A stretch of DNA of 64,000 nucleotides, taken from positions 34,208,807 to 34,272,806 of the forward strand of contig OZ024896.1 in NCBI GenBank assembly GCA_964017195.1, in the 5' to 3' direction. Within the stretch, counting starts at the first letter, position 1. Every line of letters starts with the position of its first letter. The translations under genes were made by a program, and so were the position numbers. Positions 31,003 to 38,919 of this stretch are shown piece by piece. The notes below the pieces were generated by a model that was not told the origin of the DNA, did no database searches, and was given only the letters and a program-made list of their open reading frames with translations. This DNA comes from Siderastrea radians (Eukaryota > Cnidaria > Anthozoa > Scleractinia > Rhizangiidae).

Positions 31003-31656
31003 TTACTCACTGTCGTACTGCAAACGTCTCCGTCGGGGTGGTTTGCCTTTGGCCCAATCTTCCCAACCGGGTAAGGGTTTCAATGCTTGTACTTCACGGG
31101 AGACGCCTTTGCCTTTGCCTTTGCCTTTGCCTTTGGCCCAAGGACTCTCAGCTAACTTTTTTTCCAAGGTCTTGCGCCGTTCTCGAATGGCTTGTAAACG
31201 CGACCCGATATCCCCTCGACTGGTAGAAGGTCTCTCTTCTCCTCGACTGGTAGAAGGTCTCGGTTCTCTCGCGCCTTCCCTGGTAGCAGGGGTAATGGTG
31301 GGTTTGGGAGCCGACGGACCTCCTTTTATCATGCGCTTCAACCATTGTTCCACGGGTCCCGTCACCAAATCCCCGACTTCTTCTTCTTCTTCGCCTGGCG
31401 GGGCCCCTGGGGCACCCACTCCCACGCCTCCGGGAAATTGACGAATGCGTTTGGTTAACTTGATTAATTCTTGACTTAACGGTTTGGTTTGAGCATTGAC
31501 CAGGGCTGGAGGTAATTCGGGATTGGCTAACAACACATGTTTTTTAGCGGCCAGCGTCGCGGCTTTGTTCAACAAGGCATTTTCGGTGAGTTCTCCTTTG
31601 TAATATTGAACGAGTTGTTCCAAGTCCTTGTGGGGAATCATGTAGACTGCATCCAT
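31003..31656 (-). CDS. Polinton protein of unknown function with GK repeats
   Basis: 217 residues. The N-terminal 75 residues are compact and helical (YYKGELTENALLNKAATLAA). A glycine/proline/glutamate linker follows, then two near-repeats of PSTSRG, and a lysine/glycine run (GKGKGKGKG) before a basic end. I recall similar N-terminal segments in Polinton-related proteins of invertebrates but cannot name a function. It starts 19 bases inside the preceding small gene and ends 3 bases before the PLA2-like gene, so it belongs to the virion block. Confidence 0.55.
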   Translation of the reverse strand: MDAVYMIPHKDLEQLVQYYKGELTENALLNKAATLAAKKHVLLANPELPPALVNAQTKPLSQELIKLTKRIRQFPGGVGVGAPGAPPGEEEEEVGDLVTGPVEQWLKRMIKGGPSAPKPTITPATREGAREPRPSTSRGEERPSTSRGDIGSRLQAIRERRKTLEKKLAESPWAKGKGKGKGKGVSREVQALKPLPGWEDWAKGKPPRRRRLQYDSE

Positions 31657-31877
31657 GGGGGTTGACTACACTCGGAGCAAAGTTCCCCGTCTTCTATTTG
31701 ACGACAGCTCTCACAAAGACGGGTCTTTAAGATGTGCCTGTACTCTCGATACAACAGGTGATATTTATGCTTCCAATAATGACACTCGTCTTTCCACCGG
31801 TCGGTGGCCCGATTGGCCTCTTGTAACAGGGTGATCCATGTGGCCAGGGTTAACGGGTCGGTTGAGCACATTGACAT
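31638..31877 (-). CDS. Small CxxC-CxxC protein
   Basis: 79 residues from the second in-frame ATG; the first lies far inside the previous gene. A helical stretch rich in tryptophan and tyrosine (WKDECHYWKHKYHLLYREY) precedes CESC...CSEC, a possible zinc ribbon or knuckle. It overlaps its upstream neighbour by 28 bases and its downstream neighbour by 19, which argues for a real, tightly packed gene, but no family is recognised. Confidence 0.5.
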   Translation of the reverse strand: MSMCSTDPLTLATWITLLQEANRATDRWKDECHYWKHKYHLLYREYRHILKTRLCESCRQIEDGELCSECSQPPWMQST

Positions 31878-32176
31878 AACACCTCGTGAAGTCCTTGAAA
31901 CAAACCGCGTCCTTTTTGTTGAACCAACCACGCCCGACGTTTTTTGACGGAATGTCGACGACGTCCCAAATCGCGTAGCACCCTTTTATAGGGTTGAAGT
32001 TTAGCCAGCATGGGTGGTGTGACGGGAATCTTGTTTTTTAAAAAGTTCAACACCAATTCACTCACAGCATTGATTTGATCGGCATTGGCATGTTGTAACA
32101 ACTCTTGACGTTTGGAACCATTGGCTTCTTGTAACATGGACCGTAAAAACGGTAATTGACGTCGAAGACGTTGCAT
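31850..32176 (-). CDS. Conserved Polinton helical protein, unknown function
   Basis: 108 residues. A helical N-terminus (QRLRRQLPFLRSMLQ) leads to ANADQINAVSELVLNFLK and then YKRVLRDLGRRRHSVKKRR, a basic helix. The order NADQINA...L...K..LR.L recurs, as I recall, in Polinton and adomavirus-like clusters of cold-blooded animals. A virion or core role is inferred from its position. Confidence 0.5.
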   Translation of the reverse strand: MQRLRRQLPFLRSMLQEANGSKRQELLQHANADQINAVSELVLNFLKNKIPVTPPMLAKLQPYKRVLRDLGRRRHSVKKRRAWLVQQKGRGLFQGLHEVLCQCAQPTR

Positions 32177-32179
32177 CGT

Positions 32180-32350
32180 TTACCGACGACGGCGACGATA
32201 GCGTTGATTGGCTTTTTGGATCGTGCGTTTTATACGTTTATCCGTTTCCAAGGCCGCGGCTTTCCCTAATCCTACCATAGCAGGGACCAATAGATTTAAA
32301 AAACCACCTCGTTGACGACGGCGTCGTCGTAATCTTCTTCTCCTCACCAT
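32180..32350 (-). CDS. 56-residue arginine-rich QRGG protein (pX/core-like)
   Basis: Very short: a run of arginines, then QRGG at residues 13-16, a hydrophobic segment (FLNLLVPAMVGLGKAAAL), and a basic C-terminus of five arginines. The ATG at 32350 overlaps the stop of the preceding gene by 7 bases. Size and composition suggest a DNA-condensing core peptide or membrane-active peptide like adenovirus pX or pVI parts. The fragment at 3838-3952 belongs to the same family. Confidence 0.6.
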   Translation of the reverse strand: MVRRRRLRRRRRQRGGFLNLLVPAMVGLGKAAALETDKRIKRTIQKANQRYRRRRR

Positions 32351-32670
32351 GGTCGACCCGTCAATAAACGTTGAAGGGCTTTGTCTTGTTTGATGAGGTC
32401 TTGCGTCTCTTTATAGCCTTGACGGGTATTGCGTTTGAAATCGGACCACCAACCCCCACCTCGTTGTCGGTAATGTTGTACATTATCGGTAATGCCTTTT
32501 AAGGCTTGCCCGCCTAATTTGCCTAAAGCCAGGCCAAACCCAGGCGCGGGGCCTGAGAGAAACATACTCATGCCATGGGCAATTTTATCCACCAAACGGG
32601 GTTTGCGACGCATTAAAGCTCCTCCTCGTTGTTTCCTTTTTCTGCGTCGTCGTCGTCGTCGGACGGCCAT
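32344..32670 (-). CDS. Arginine-rich virion protein with two QRGG motifs
   Basis: 108 residues: a polyarginine start followed by KQRGGALM, a middle glycine/alanine-rich amphipathic region (GFGLALGKLGGQALKGI), a second RQRGGGWW near residue 69, and a charged helical end. QRGG sites look like cleavage sites for a maturation protease. It overlaps the two-TM gene upstream by 58 bases. Confidence 0.55.
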   Translation of the reverse strand: MAVRRRRRRRKRKQRGGALMRRKPRLVDKIAHGMSMFLSGPAPGFGLALGKLGGQALKGITDNVQHYRQRGGGWWSDFKRNTRQGYKETQDLIKQDKALQRLLTGRPW

Positions 32671-33275
32671 GGTTCTAAGAGTGTCGGACTGGGAGGGAGC
32701 GGCTTTTTATGGATCCAGTAGTCTTTGGGTTTCAAGGGACGAGGACATCCGTCTACATAGCATAGGGCTTCCAAGGGTTGGTACACAAAATGACCATGGT
32801 AATCTTGGAGACATCGTTTGGGTAACGGAGGAGTGAAATCCACAATGGTGTCATCCAAGGTTTGCATCTTGATTAAAAATCCTTCCAGGTCCTCCAGGGG
32901 AATACCTCTCACATAGGTTTTCAATTCGGTCAAGGCTTTGGCATAGGTGGTAAACGCAAACCGACTCATGGTCACTTTAAATCGATATTGTTTAAAATCA
33001 TTCCATCCTTTGACCACGGTGCCCACCGCCGCCAAACAGGCTACCAACGTACTGTTGTCCAATAGGGGACCCGCAATCATGCCCGCGGCCATCAGGAGTA
33101 ATGCCATCCCATTGAACAAGGCATTGATACACTTGTAATGATTCAACATTTTTCGATAACACCACCATTGTTGATGGTAAAAGGCATACAAGGAATCCAT
33201 CCGTTGTAATAATTCCGGGGGGAAGGGGATGCCAGGACGTCGAGATCCATTCAATAACGACACGACGGTTTTCAT
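32613..33275 (-). CDS. Two-TM protein, SLATT-like
   Basis: 220 residues from the ATG at 33275 (the longer frame starts at GTG). Residues 20-50 form a charged helix (FYHQQWWCYRKMLNHY), and two hydrophobic segments follow at about 51-72 and 76-90, separated by a short polar turn. Then comes KGWNDFKQYRFK and a helical SRFAFTTYAKALTELKTYVRG stretch, and an acidic tail. The layout (helix, two TMs, long amphipathic helices) resembles SLATT domains, pore-forming partners of SLOG sensors in prokaryotic conflict systems; this is an inference from pattern only. Its position among structural genes also fits a membrane-interacting virion protein. Confidence 0.45.
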   Translation of the reverse strand: MKTVVSLLNGSRRPGIPFPPELLQRMDSLYAFYHQQWWCYRKMLNHYKCINALFNGMALLLMAAGMIAGPLLDNSTLVACLAAVGTVVKGWNDFKQYRFKVTMSRFAFTTYAKALTELKTYVRGIPLEDLEGFLIKMQTLDDTIVDFTPPLPKRCLQDYHGHFVYQPLEALCYVDGCPRPLKPKDYWIHKKPLPPSPTLLEPWPSDDDDDAEKGNNEEEL

Positions 33276-33277
33276 CC

Positions 33278-33661
33278 TCACGGCGAGACCCGGGACGACG
33301 AGGTTTGTACGCTCGGGGCTCCTCCTTGTTTATAACTGGTCACAATGCTATTGGTCATGGTCACATTAGCAATTTCCCGTCCTTGGGCCAATTGTTCTTG
33401 ATCTTGTAATAGCATCCGTAAACGTCGTTGTAAATCGGCTTGACGCAAGGTACGAGGCTGTCGGCCAGACCTCCCAGACGATCCGGGAGTGGATGGACTG
33501 GAGCCAGGTGTCCTAGGTGAACCGGGGAAAAGTCGTCGTCGTCGTCCGCGTCGGCCACCACGACGGCCACCGCCACCACCACCACCACCTCCACCGCCAC
33601 CTCCACCACCACCTCCTCCTCCACCACCAGCACCACCAGCACCACCTCCTCCACCGCCAGC

Positions 33662-33719
<58 letters not shown>

Positions 33720-34180
33720 CCACGTCCCCCACCACGTCCACCTCTAGTCCTAGGTCCACGGCGTCCCCTACCATTACCCCCAGCCCCCGCTGCTGTTCGA
33801 GCACCCGCCGCCCGGGGTACGCTAGGAGGCGTCGCAGGCGTTCGAGCCCCAGAAGACTCCGGGGTGGTCTGGGGGCTTTGGAATGAGGGTGAATGGGATG
33901 CTTGACTTCCTACCCCCGCGGGGGAAGAGGCCTGGGCAGGGGGTACATCAGTCACATCGGGCCAACTCGCGATGACGTCCGCAGGGGGTATGGATTGCAT
34001 AAACTCATAGAGGGGATCAGGGGGCATTTCCTCCATGGCCACGTCGATAAGGCCTTGGTCTCCCGAGAAATACAAATCTTGCCAAGCCGTTGGGGACATG
34101 ACATTGCTGCTGGACGCCCCGACCCCGGCCGGGGCCACGGTATCGTACGATTGCGGAGGTTGACGGTCGTCATCGGCCAT
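33278..34180 (-). CDS. Glycine/arginine-rich, proline/serine-rich protein
   Basis: 300 residues from the ATG at 34180; a TATA box at about 34213-34222 makes the in-frame ATG at 34204 an unlikely start. The N-terminal 95 residues are acidic (DDDRQPP, EEMPPDPLYEFMQ). A serine/proline region is followed by more than 60 glycines with alanines and RGG boxes, then an RGRRRRLFPGSPR basic patch and a helical C-terminus with LRQADLQRRLRMLLQDQEQL. The composition suggests a disordered RNA- or DNA-binding scaffold. The antisense proline frame is an artefact. Confidence 0.6.
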
Positions 34181-34212
34181 GGTTGCTCTTTTTTCCGGTT
34201 CCAAAGGGGGTG

Positions 34213-34222
34213 TCGTGCCTTT
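34213..34222 (-). promoter_or_regulatory. TATA box upstream of glycine-rich gene
   Basis: Reads AGTATAAAGG on the minus strand, inside the end of the ATPase gene and about 33 bases before the ATG at 34180. It supports that start. Confidence 0.5.
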
Positions 34223-34874
34223 ATACTCGCTTTTGATAAGTGCGCGTCCATCCTTCGTCTTTTAATAGGTGACTCAACAACCGTTGTTGATCGGAGGAGG
34301 CCGGGTGTAAATCCAACACCAAATACCCATACGGGCGGGTGGTGGCTTGATGAAACGTCTCCAACGTGTCTTTCCAAGTGATCGGAAACGATTGCAGCAT
34401 GACGTTGCGTACCCCTAATTGATCTCGAGGATTCTTGAACGCCACAATGTAATGGGCATTGCGGGATATACTTTTGGCATAGCGACCCACGGGAAACATG
34501 TCTTGGCACAAGTACAACACCGTCACCCCTTGATGATGCGAATGTTTGGTGAATAAATCCAACACGCGTTTATCGTGACTCCCTTCGTCCATTAAATCGT
34601 CCAAGACCAGGACCCCCTGTCCTTGAGGAAACCATTGGACCAACGCGTCATGATCGGGAATCCCTTCGTGAAACACCACCCCATGATCTTGCATGCCTTG
34701 AAATCGATCTTGCCACGCCCCATAACAATAATGCATTTGGGTCGGTGGGGTGTCAAACAACTCCGGGTTGTCTACCAAGAGTTTTTCCGTAAACACGGTT
34801 TTGCCACATCCCGAAGGACCCACCACCAAGATAGAGGAGGGGGTATGAAAACGAAACGGTTTCCCCGTTTGCAT
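34221..34874 (-). CDS. A32/FtsK-HerA-like genome packaging ATPase
   Basis: 217 residues. Walker A is GPSGCGKT (19-26); Walker B is VLVLDD (88-93). A conserved QD pair with NAHYIVAFKNPRDQ follows, fitting the sensor region of poxvirus A32-type and Polinton ATPases. The length is typical for the family. It is predicted to pump DNA into preformed capsids. It lies directly downstream of the tRNA-like gene and the protease, as in the usual Polinton morphogenesis module. Confidence 0.9.
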   Translation of the reverse strand: MQTGKPFRFHTPSSILVVGPSGCGKTVFTEKLLVDNPELFDTPPTQMHYCYGAWQDRFQGMQDHGVVFHEGIPDHDALVQWFPQGQGVLVLDDLMDEGSHDKRVLDLFTKHSHHQGVTVLYLCQDMFPVGRYAKSISRNAHYIVAFKNPRDQLGVRNVMLQSFPITWKDTLETFHQATTRPYGYLVLDLHPASSDQQRLLSHLLKDEGWTRTYQKRV

Positions 34875-34917
34875 GATGATGATACTACCCAGGGGAAAAA
34901 AAAAGGCACCTTTTTAT

Positions 34918-35004
34918 TGGAATCGGTGGGACTCGAACCCACGCACGACCCAATCGCTATTCTGGATTAAAGGCCAAAGGCTCTACCGACTGAGCTACGA
35001 CTCC
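34918..35004 (-). tRNA. tRNA-like gene with long variable arm, anticodon uncertain
   Basis: An 87-base cloverleaf. The acceptor GGAGTCG pairs with CGATTCC, with discriminator A. The D arm is GCTC/GAGC with GG in the loop, and the T arm GTGGG-TTCGAGT-CCCAC is perfect. The anticodon stem TTTGG/CCAGA encloses an 8-base loop CCTTTAAT. An 18-base variable region can form a GCGA/TCGT stem. The internal A box (TAGCTCAGTCGG) and B box (GGTTCGAGTCC) are good, and a T9 run 12-20 bases downstream is a Pol III terminator. Depending on alignment the anticodon is TTA (ochre-reading), TTT (Lys) or TAA (Leu). No CCA is encoded. Confidence 0.8.
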
Positions 35005-35032
35005 GACACACGTTTTTTCCAACAAATTTTAT

Positions 35033-35572
35033 TTAACCATTCCGTTGATGATACGGATGACAACAAAGTTGATACCATTGGGCTTCTTGGCCTACAATCA
35101 ATTGTTGAATGCGTTGACCGGCTTGATGGTCATTGCTTACATAATCATGATCCGAAAACTCATTTAAAAAGTCTTGCAAGGTTCGTCCACGGGCTTTGGC
35201 TTTCAAATACAACAAGGCGTAATCCCCACAACTCTTGCTTGAAATGGCTTGCAGGGACTTGCCATTGGTCACCACATACTTCCAATGTTTCACCATCCAA
35301 TCTTGGAACGGGGCGGCTTGCACGTACGTGTCCAGGGGCAAGGCATAACTGTCGAGGATTTCACACACGTTTCCATCCGTCCACACCCCTAACCAATGTT
35401 GTCCGGGTTGATCGTGTGGGTCCGTATTCACAATGTACCCTTGGCGTTGGGTCTTGATAGGACTCTTGGGTAGTCGATCACAGGCCACCGTCCCGTAAAA
35501 GTAACGTTTCAATTGCGGGTCGTCTCGGGCTAAATAATCCAATTGCACATTGTTCAAGGCCACGTGTTCCAT
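35033..35572 (-). CDS. Adenovirus-type cysteine protease
   Basis: 179 residues, close to the usual 180-210. Catalytic residues in the adenain order are H59 (QHWLGVW), D74 (LDSY), Q108 and C115 (SKSCGDYALLYL). It should cleave capsid and core precursors during maturation; candidate sites are the recurring QRGG/RGG motifs in the small basic proteins of this element. Its ATG overlaps the stop of the major capsid gene as TGATG, suggesting linked translation or a separate internal start. Confidence 0.9.
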   Translation of the reverse strand: MEHVALNNVQLDYLARDDPQLKRYFYGTVACDRLPKSPIKTQRQGYIVNTDPHDQPGQHWLGVWTDGNVCEILDSYALPLDTYVQAAPFQDWMVKHWKYVVTNGKSLQAISSKSCGDYALLYLKAKARGRTLQDFLNEFSDHDYVSNDHQAGQRIQQLIVGQEAQWYQLCCHPYHQRNG

Positions 35573-36972
35573 CAGTGCTGGTAAATGTTGTACAACACGG
35601 CTCCGTTCCGGTCAATCTCCAGCAAGTTCTCAAATTCTCCATACACGAGCACGGTTATATTGACCCCGGGGGCGGCTCCAAATTCCAAGACCAGTTGTAA
35701 ATCGCCCGTTTGCTTGGGGTTGAGGTTTTGACTGTCAGCACATCCATTGGCCACATTGTCAAACATGTACAAGGTACAATTTTTAGCTTGGCCCCAATCT
35801 CCTAGTTCTACCATATTGCCTTTCTTTTTACACCAAGCCCCACTGGCTTGCAGAAAACGGAAGTAGCCTAGATTATCTCGGCTGCCATTGTTGTGCACTA
35901 ACTGCAGGGTTTCATAAGGGTATTCTTCGCCTTTGACAATCTGTTTAATGGACGTCAGACCAAATTTCTGGAAACAGAACGGATCTCGGGTCACATCTCC
36001 ATTGAAGGCACGGCTGTCCAACAACCCCACAATCAATCGGTCCGGTATTCTGTTTTGAAACAGGTTGGGGATATCAAAGCGGACCAGGTTGTTTTGCATG
36101 CTGAACGTGCGGATTTCACTGCGGACGGTCGGGTAGGCCGCCACTTGGCCTTCATTGTGTCTTTTGCTAGATAAACTCTGGTAGATGGCGTCATTCAAAC
36201 GCAGTTGGCAGAGATGAAACCGTAGTTTCACATCCCCTTCCATCAATCGACCCGCTAGAGCCACTCCATTGAAAAACAGGCTGGGGCCATTGAAATGAAA
36301 TTTCATCTTGATTTCGATGCCAGGCACTAACAGTTTGCCGGTGTGAAACACTTCCAGGTGGGGGGTAAACACCAGACTGTGGGTGACACCTCCTGCATAC
36401 TTCTCCACTTCAGCGACCATGGAGGCCAAGGCCCCTTTGTGATTGGCACTGAGATTGGTCCAGGCTGCATTAGGGGTACCAAAGTCTACGTTGGCAGCAG
36501 TCCATTGGGGTGGGGAATCCACTTGATTGAACCAGCCTTGGGGCCCTAACACGGTCTTGCCATCTTCTCGGTCATAATTCAGCAAGGTTTCCAGGTAAGC
36601 TTTGTAATGATACGTGTCGGATTGTGGACTGATCAACGTGCCATTCAACTGCAAGTCAATTTGTTTGATGATGGAATGGGCCAAATTGTTGACGGGCCAC
36701 AAGTTCTGATCGGCCACCAAGTTATCGTTCGTACTCTTTTGCAATCTCAATTCCATGGTAAAGTAACTGCGTCCCAAATCCACAAAATCGTCCAACCCTG
36801 GCACAATGAATTCCATGGGATTGATACCCGTGGTGGTGGGTTGAATGGTGACCATGCGATAGGCATTGATGCTAATGTCCGTGGGTGGCACCTTGAAAAT
36901 CCGTAACGCTGGGTTGACGGTCCCTTCGGAACGCTCGTGAGCCGGGGCGGTTTGTGTACTCACGTCAGGCAT
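35572..36972 (-). CDS. Major capsid protein, double jelly-roll
   Basis: 466 residues. The N-terminal segment with RIFKVPPTDISINAYRMV leads into the first barrel with PGLDDFVDLGRSYFTMELRL and a NLAHSIIKQIDLQLNG strand, hallmarks of Polinton hexon-like capsid proteins. A second barrel follows, with FHFNGPSLFFNG and LVRFDIPNLFQNRIPDRL, and the C-terminus ends in strands GVNITVLVYGEFENLLEID. The length is as expected for adintovirus-like capsids. It forms the trimeric capsomer of an icosahedral particle. No interruption seen. Confidence 0.9.
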   Translation of the reverse strand: MPDVSTQTAPAHERSEGTVNPALRIFKVPPTDISINAYRMVTIQPTTTGINPMEFIVPGLDDFVDLGRSYFTMELRLQKSTNDNLVADQNLWPVNNLAHSIIKQIDLQLNGTLISPQSDTYHYKAYLETLLNYDREDGKTVLGPQGWFNQVDSPPQWTAANVDFGTPNAAWTNLSANHKGALASMVAEVEKYAGGVTHSLVFTPHLEVFHTGKLLVPGIEIKMKFHFNGPSLFFNGVALAGRLMEGDVKLRFHLCQLRLNDAIYQSLSSKRHNEGQVAAYPTVRSEIRTFSMQNNLVRFDIPNLFQNRIPDRLIVGLLDSRAFNGDVTRDPFCFQKFGLTSIKQIVKGEEYPYETLQLVHNNGSRDNLGYFRFLQASGAWCKKKGNMVELGDWGQAKNCTLYMFDNVANGCADSQNLNPKQTGDLQLVLEFGAAPGVNITVLVYGEFENLLEIDRNGAVLYNIYQH

Positions 36973-36974
36973 GT

Positions 36975-37208
36975 TTAACGTCGTCGTCGTCGTCGAGTGG
37001 TGGTACGTCGTCGTCGTGAGGGGTTTTTATACCGTCGTCGTCGTGCTAAACGTTGTCTCAAATCAAACCCCGGCAGTCTCATCACCTCGGCACTTAACCA
37101 ACCGCCACGTTGTCCTCTCCTGAGTTTCCAAAATGGATACAGACCACCCCATTGAGACAACCCTCGATTACTACGAATCCGTCGAGGTCGTGAATGCACG
37201 GGATCCAT
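36975..37208 (-). CDS. Arginine-rich QRGG core-like protein
   Basis: 77 residues from the ATG at 37208 (the frame extends to a GTG). It has RPRRIRSNRG, an aromatic middle (WGGLYPFWKLRR), GQRGGWLS near residues 34-41, and a C-terminus almost entirely arginine. DNA condensation in the virion is inferred, with processing at RGG possible. It ends 3 bases before the major capsid ATG. Confidence 0.6.
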   Translation of the reverse strand: MDPVHSRPRRIRSNRGLSQWGGLYPFWKLRRGQRGGWLSAEVMRLPGFDLRQRLARRRRYKNPSRRRRTTTRRRRRR

Positions 37209-37210
37209 GT

Positions 37211-37537
37211 TCACACGCCCAAAATATCACGCGCCCGTTTGGTTTGTTTGGGAAATAAGGCACTGGCTACCCGCACGGCGTCTTTTACGCTCTTATGACT
37301 CAACGCTTTCTTGGCTTGTTTGGTGATTTCTTTTTTGATGACTTGTTCGGCTTTGCGTTTGACACCTCGTGATAACCCCGTTGTCAAGCCTCTCTTGATA
37401 TTACTAGGTAGTTTTAAAGGATTTCGCGTCCTTATAAGACCTTGCCACCCCCCACGCATCAGATCCGTCATCAATCCTTTGCCTTGTTGATCATACCACT
37501 CGTCGGTTCGAAATCGTGTCAAACTTCCCCCACGCAT
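37211..37537 (-). CDS. Lysine-rich virion protein with RGG motifs
   Basis: 108 residues starting MRGG, with a second LMRGGW near residue 26, then IKRGLTTGLSRG and a lysine-rich helix (KRKAEQVIKKEITKQAKKAL). The pattern resembles a processed core or cement precursor (adenovirus pVI/pVII-like), inferred only from composition and the LxRGG-type sites. A TATA-like CCCTTTTTATACC lies just upstream at about 37590-37602. Confidence 0.55.
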   Translation of the reverse strand: MRGGSLTRFRTDEWYDQQGKGLMTDLMRGGWQGLIRTRNPLKLPSNIKRGLTTGLSRGVKRKAEQVIKKEITKQAKKALSHKSVKDAVRVASALFPKQTKRARDILGV

Positions 37538-37608
37538 GGTGTCTTCTTCTTCTTCACCAGGGATAAACGTTTTGTCTGTGCTTCATGGGACCCCCTTTTT
37601 ATACCGTC

Positions 37609-37839
37609 TCACATGAGATTGCACGTAAACGATTCCCCCGCATAGCGTTTTCGTTTTCCTTGTCGGATTTCCTCCATGCGTTTCAAATGCGATTTTTTGG
37701 CATTCTTTTTAGCTACCTTTTCTATCTTTTTGGTGATGGACCAAGCGGTTTTAGGAATCCCGGCAATCACCGCGTTGATCCCTTCGCCCTCTTGTGGACG
37801 TCGTCGTCGTCGTCGTCGTCGTCGTCGTTTCGGAGGCAT
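37609..37839 (-). CDS. 76-residue polyarginine protein
   Basis: Start at 37839, the first ATG after the penton gene stop; a longer frame to 38040 only overlaps the penton gene. Ten consecutive arginines are followed by GEGINAVIAGIPKTAWSI, a hydrophobic amphipathic segment, and then a lysine-rich end. A GCATAAAAAAG box at about 37868-37878 supports the start. A core or pX-like peptide is inferred. Confidence 0.6.
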   Translation of the reverse strand: MPPKRRRRRRRRRRPQEGEGINAVIAGIPKTAWSITKKIEKVAKKNAKKSHLKRMEEIRQGKRKRYAGESFTCNLM

Positions 37840-37873
37840 GATTGACTGGGGGTTCCCTTCTCGTCTCTCTTTT

Positions 37874-38908
37874 TTATGCCTTTTTGAAGTGTAACGTGAC
37901 AATGGTATGACCGTCCCCAAACTTGACCAAGTCGCCTCCTCTACCAATCGTTTCGGCCACTTGAACATGAATGATTTCCACCACCTCGTTACGAAGAGAC
38001 ATGTATTGAATGTGCAACGGTTCAAAGTACAGGGTGCCACGTCCTTGTCGCTTGTACTGGATTTCGCGCAACAAATCGGTCACGCGATTGCCCACCACCG
38101 TGCTGCCTGCCACGTCCGAGTACACGTGGAGCGTTCGCGTGGGGTCGCCCACCACCGCCCGAAACGCCACATTCAAATTGGTGAAACGCCACCCACAACT
38201 CATACTCAATTCCATGTAGTCTTGCGCTCGACTGGTGGTCCAAAACACCGGGTTCCCATCCTTATCGGTGATATCCTTCCAATCGCTGTTCGTGGTCATG
38301 TCGGGGATTTGATCCCCCAGGAAGTCTTGTTGTAAGTTCGGGCCCAAAATCCATCCGCTGGTCATTTTACGTAACCATCCCATCTTGGCAGCTAACTTGG
38401 TATGAACGGCAAACGCGGGCGTGCGAACGGATCCATCATGAGAGACATTCGTGTTGTCAATGAGCAGATCCTCCCCTTCCCAACGAAACTTGACGTACGT
38501 GTGTTTGCCTTGATCGTCCAAAAACGTGCCCCCTTGGATCACCGATTCCCGTCGTTTCTGTTCCACATGAGTAATGGCGGCTTTCATAAAACTCACCCCG
38601 TCCACCACCCAATCCCAGTCGTTAATATCGTCAATTTTGGCCACGGCCGCTCCATATTTGTTATAGGTCCCTCCGTCTTGACTGGGGGCTTTTAGGTGCC
38701 ATTTGATGCCTAAGACGTGTTGTCCTTTCATCACCAGCTCGTACAAATTGACGCGGGCATCCGGTAAGGAAATGGCACTCAACCCCACTTGCCATCCACC
38801 CCCTGTGAGTTGTAACGGTTTCGGTAAACGAATCTTGAAGGAATTGGCTTGGTTGTCGGGAAATTCCCGTCGGTTGGAATGACTGGGTAACGTCACGTAG
38901 AACGACAT
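37874..38908 (-). CDS. Penton-like capsid protein, paralogue 1
   Basis: 344 residues from the ATG at 38908, giving MSFYVTLPSHSNRREFP; the ATG at 38923 lies too close to the TTTAAAAGG box at 38935-38944. Family features: PLQLTGGGWQVGLSAISLP near the N-terminus, a central KLAAKMGWL with LGPNLQQDFLG, a VAFRAVVGDPTRTLHVYSDV strand pair, and a C-terminal TIVTLHFKKA. Single jelly-roll vertex protein by similarity and position. It is 30-40% similar by eye to paralogue 2. Confidence 0.8.
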   Translation of the reverse strand: MSFYVTLPSHSNRREFPDNQANSFKIRLPKPLQLTGGGWQVGLSAISLPDARVNLYELVMKGQHVLGIKWHLKAPSQDGGTYNKYGAAVAKIDDINDWDWVVDGVSFMKAAITHVEQKRRESVIQGGTFLDDQGKHTYVKFRWEGEDLLIDNTNVSHDGSVRTPAFAVHTKLAAKMGWLRKMTSGWILGPNLQQDFLGDQIPDMTTNSDWKDITDKDGNPVFWTTSRAQDYMELSMSCGWRFTNLNVAFRAVVGDPTRTLHVYSDVAGSTVVGNRVTDLLREIQYKRQGRGTLYFEPLHIQYMSLRNEVVEIIHVQVAETIGRGGDLVKFGDGHTIVTLHFKKA

Positions 38909-38919
38909 CTTTGTCTGCT

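Noticed and set aside
33489..33905. Proline-rich and histidine-rich plus-strand frames
   Set aside because: They are antisense to the polyglycine coding part of the minus-strand gene.
37609..38040. 143-residue reading of the polyarginine protein
   Set aside because: The first 67 codons overlap the penton gene; the TATA box and the ATG at 37839 fit the short form.
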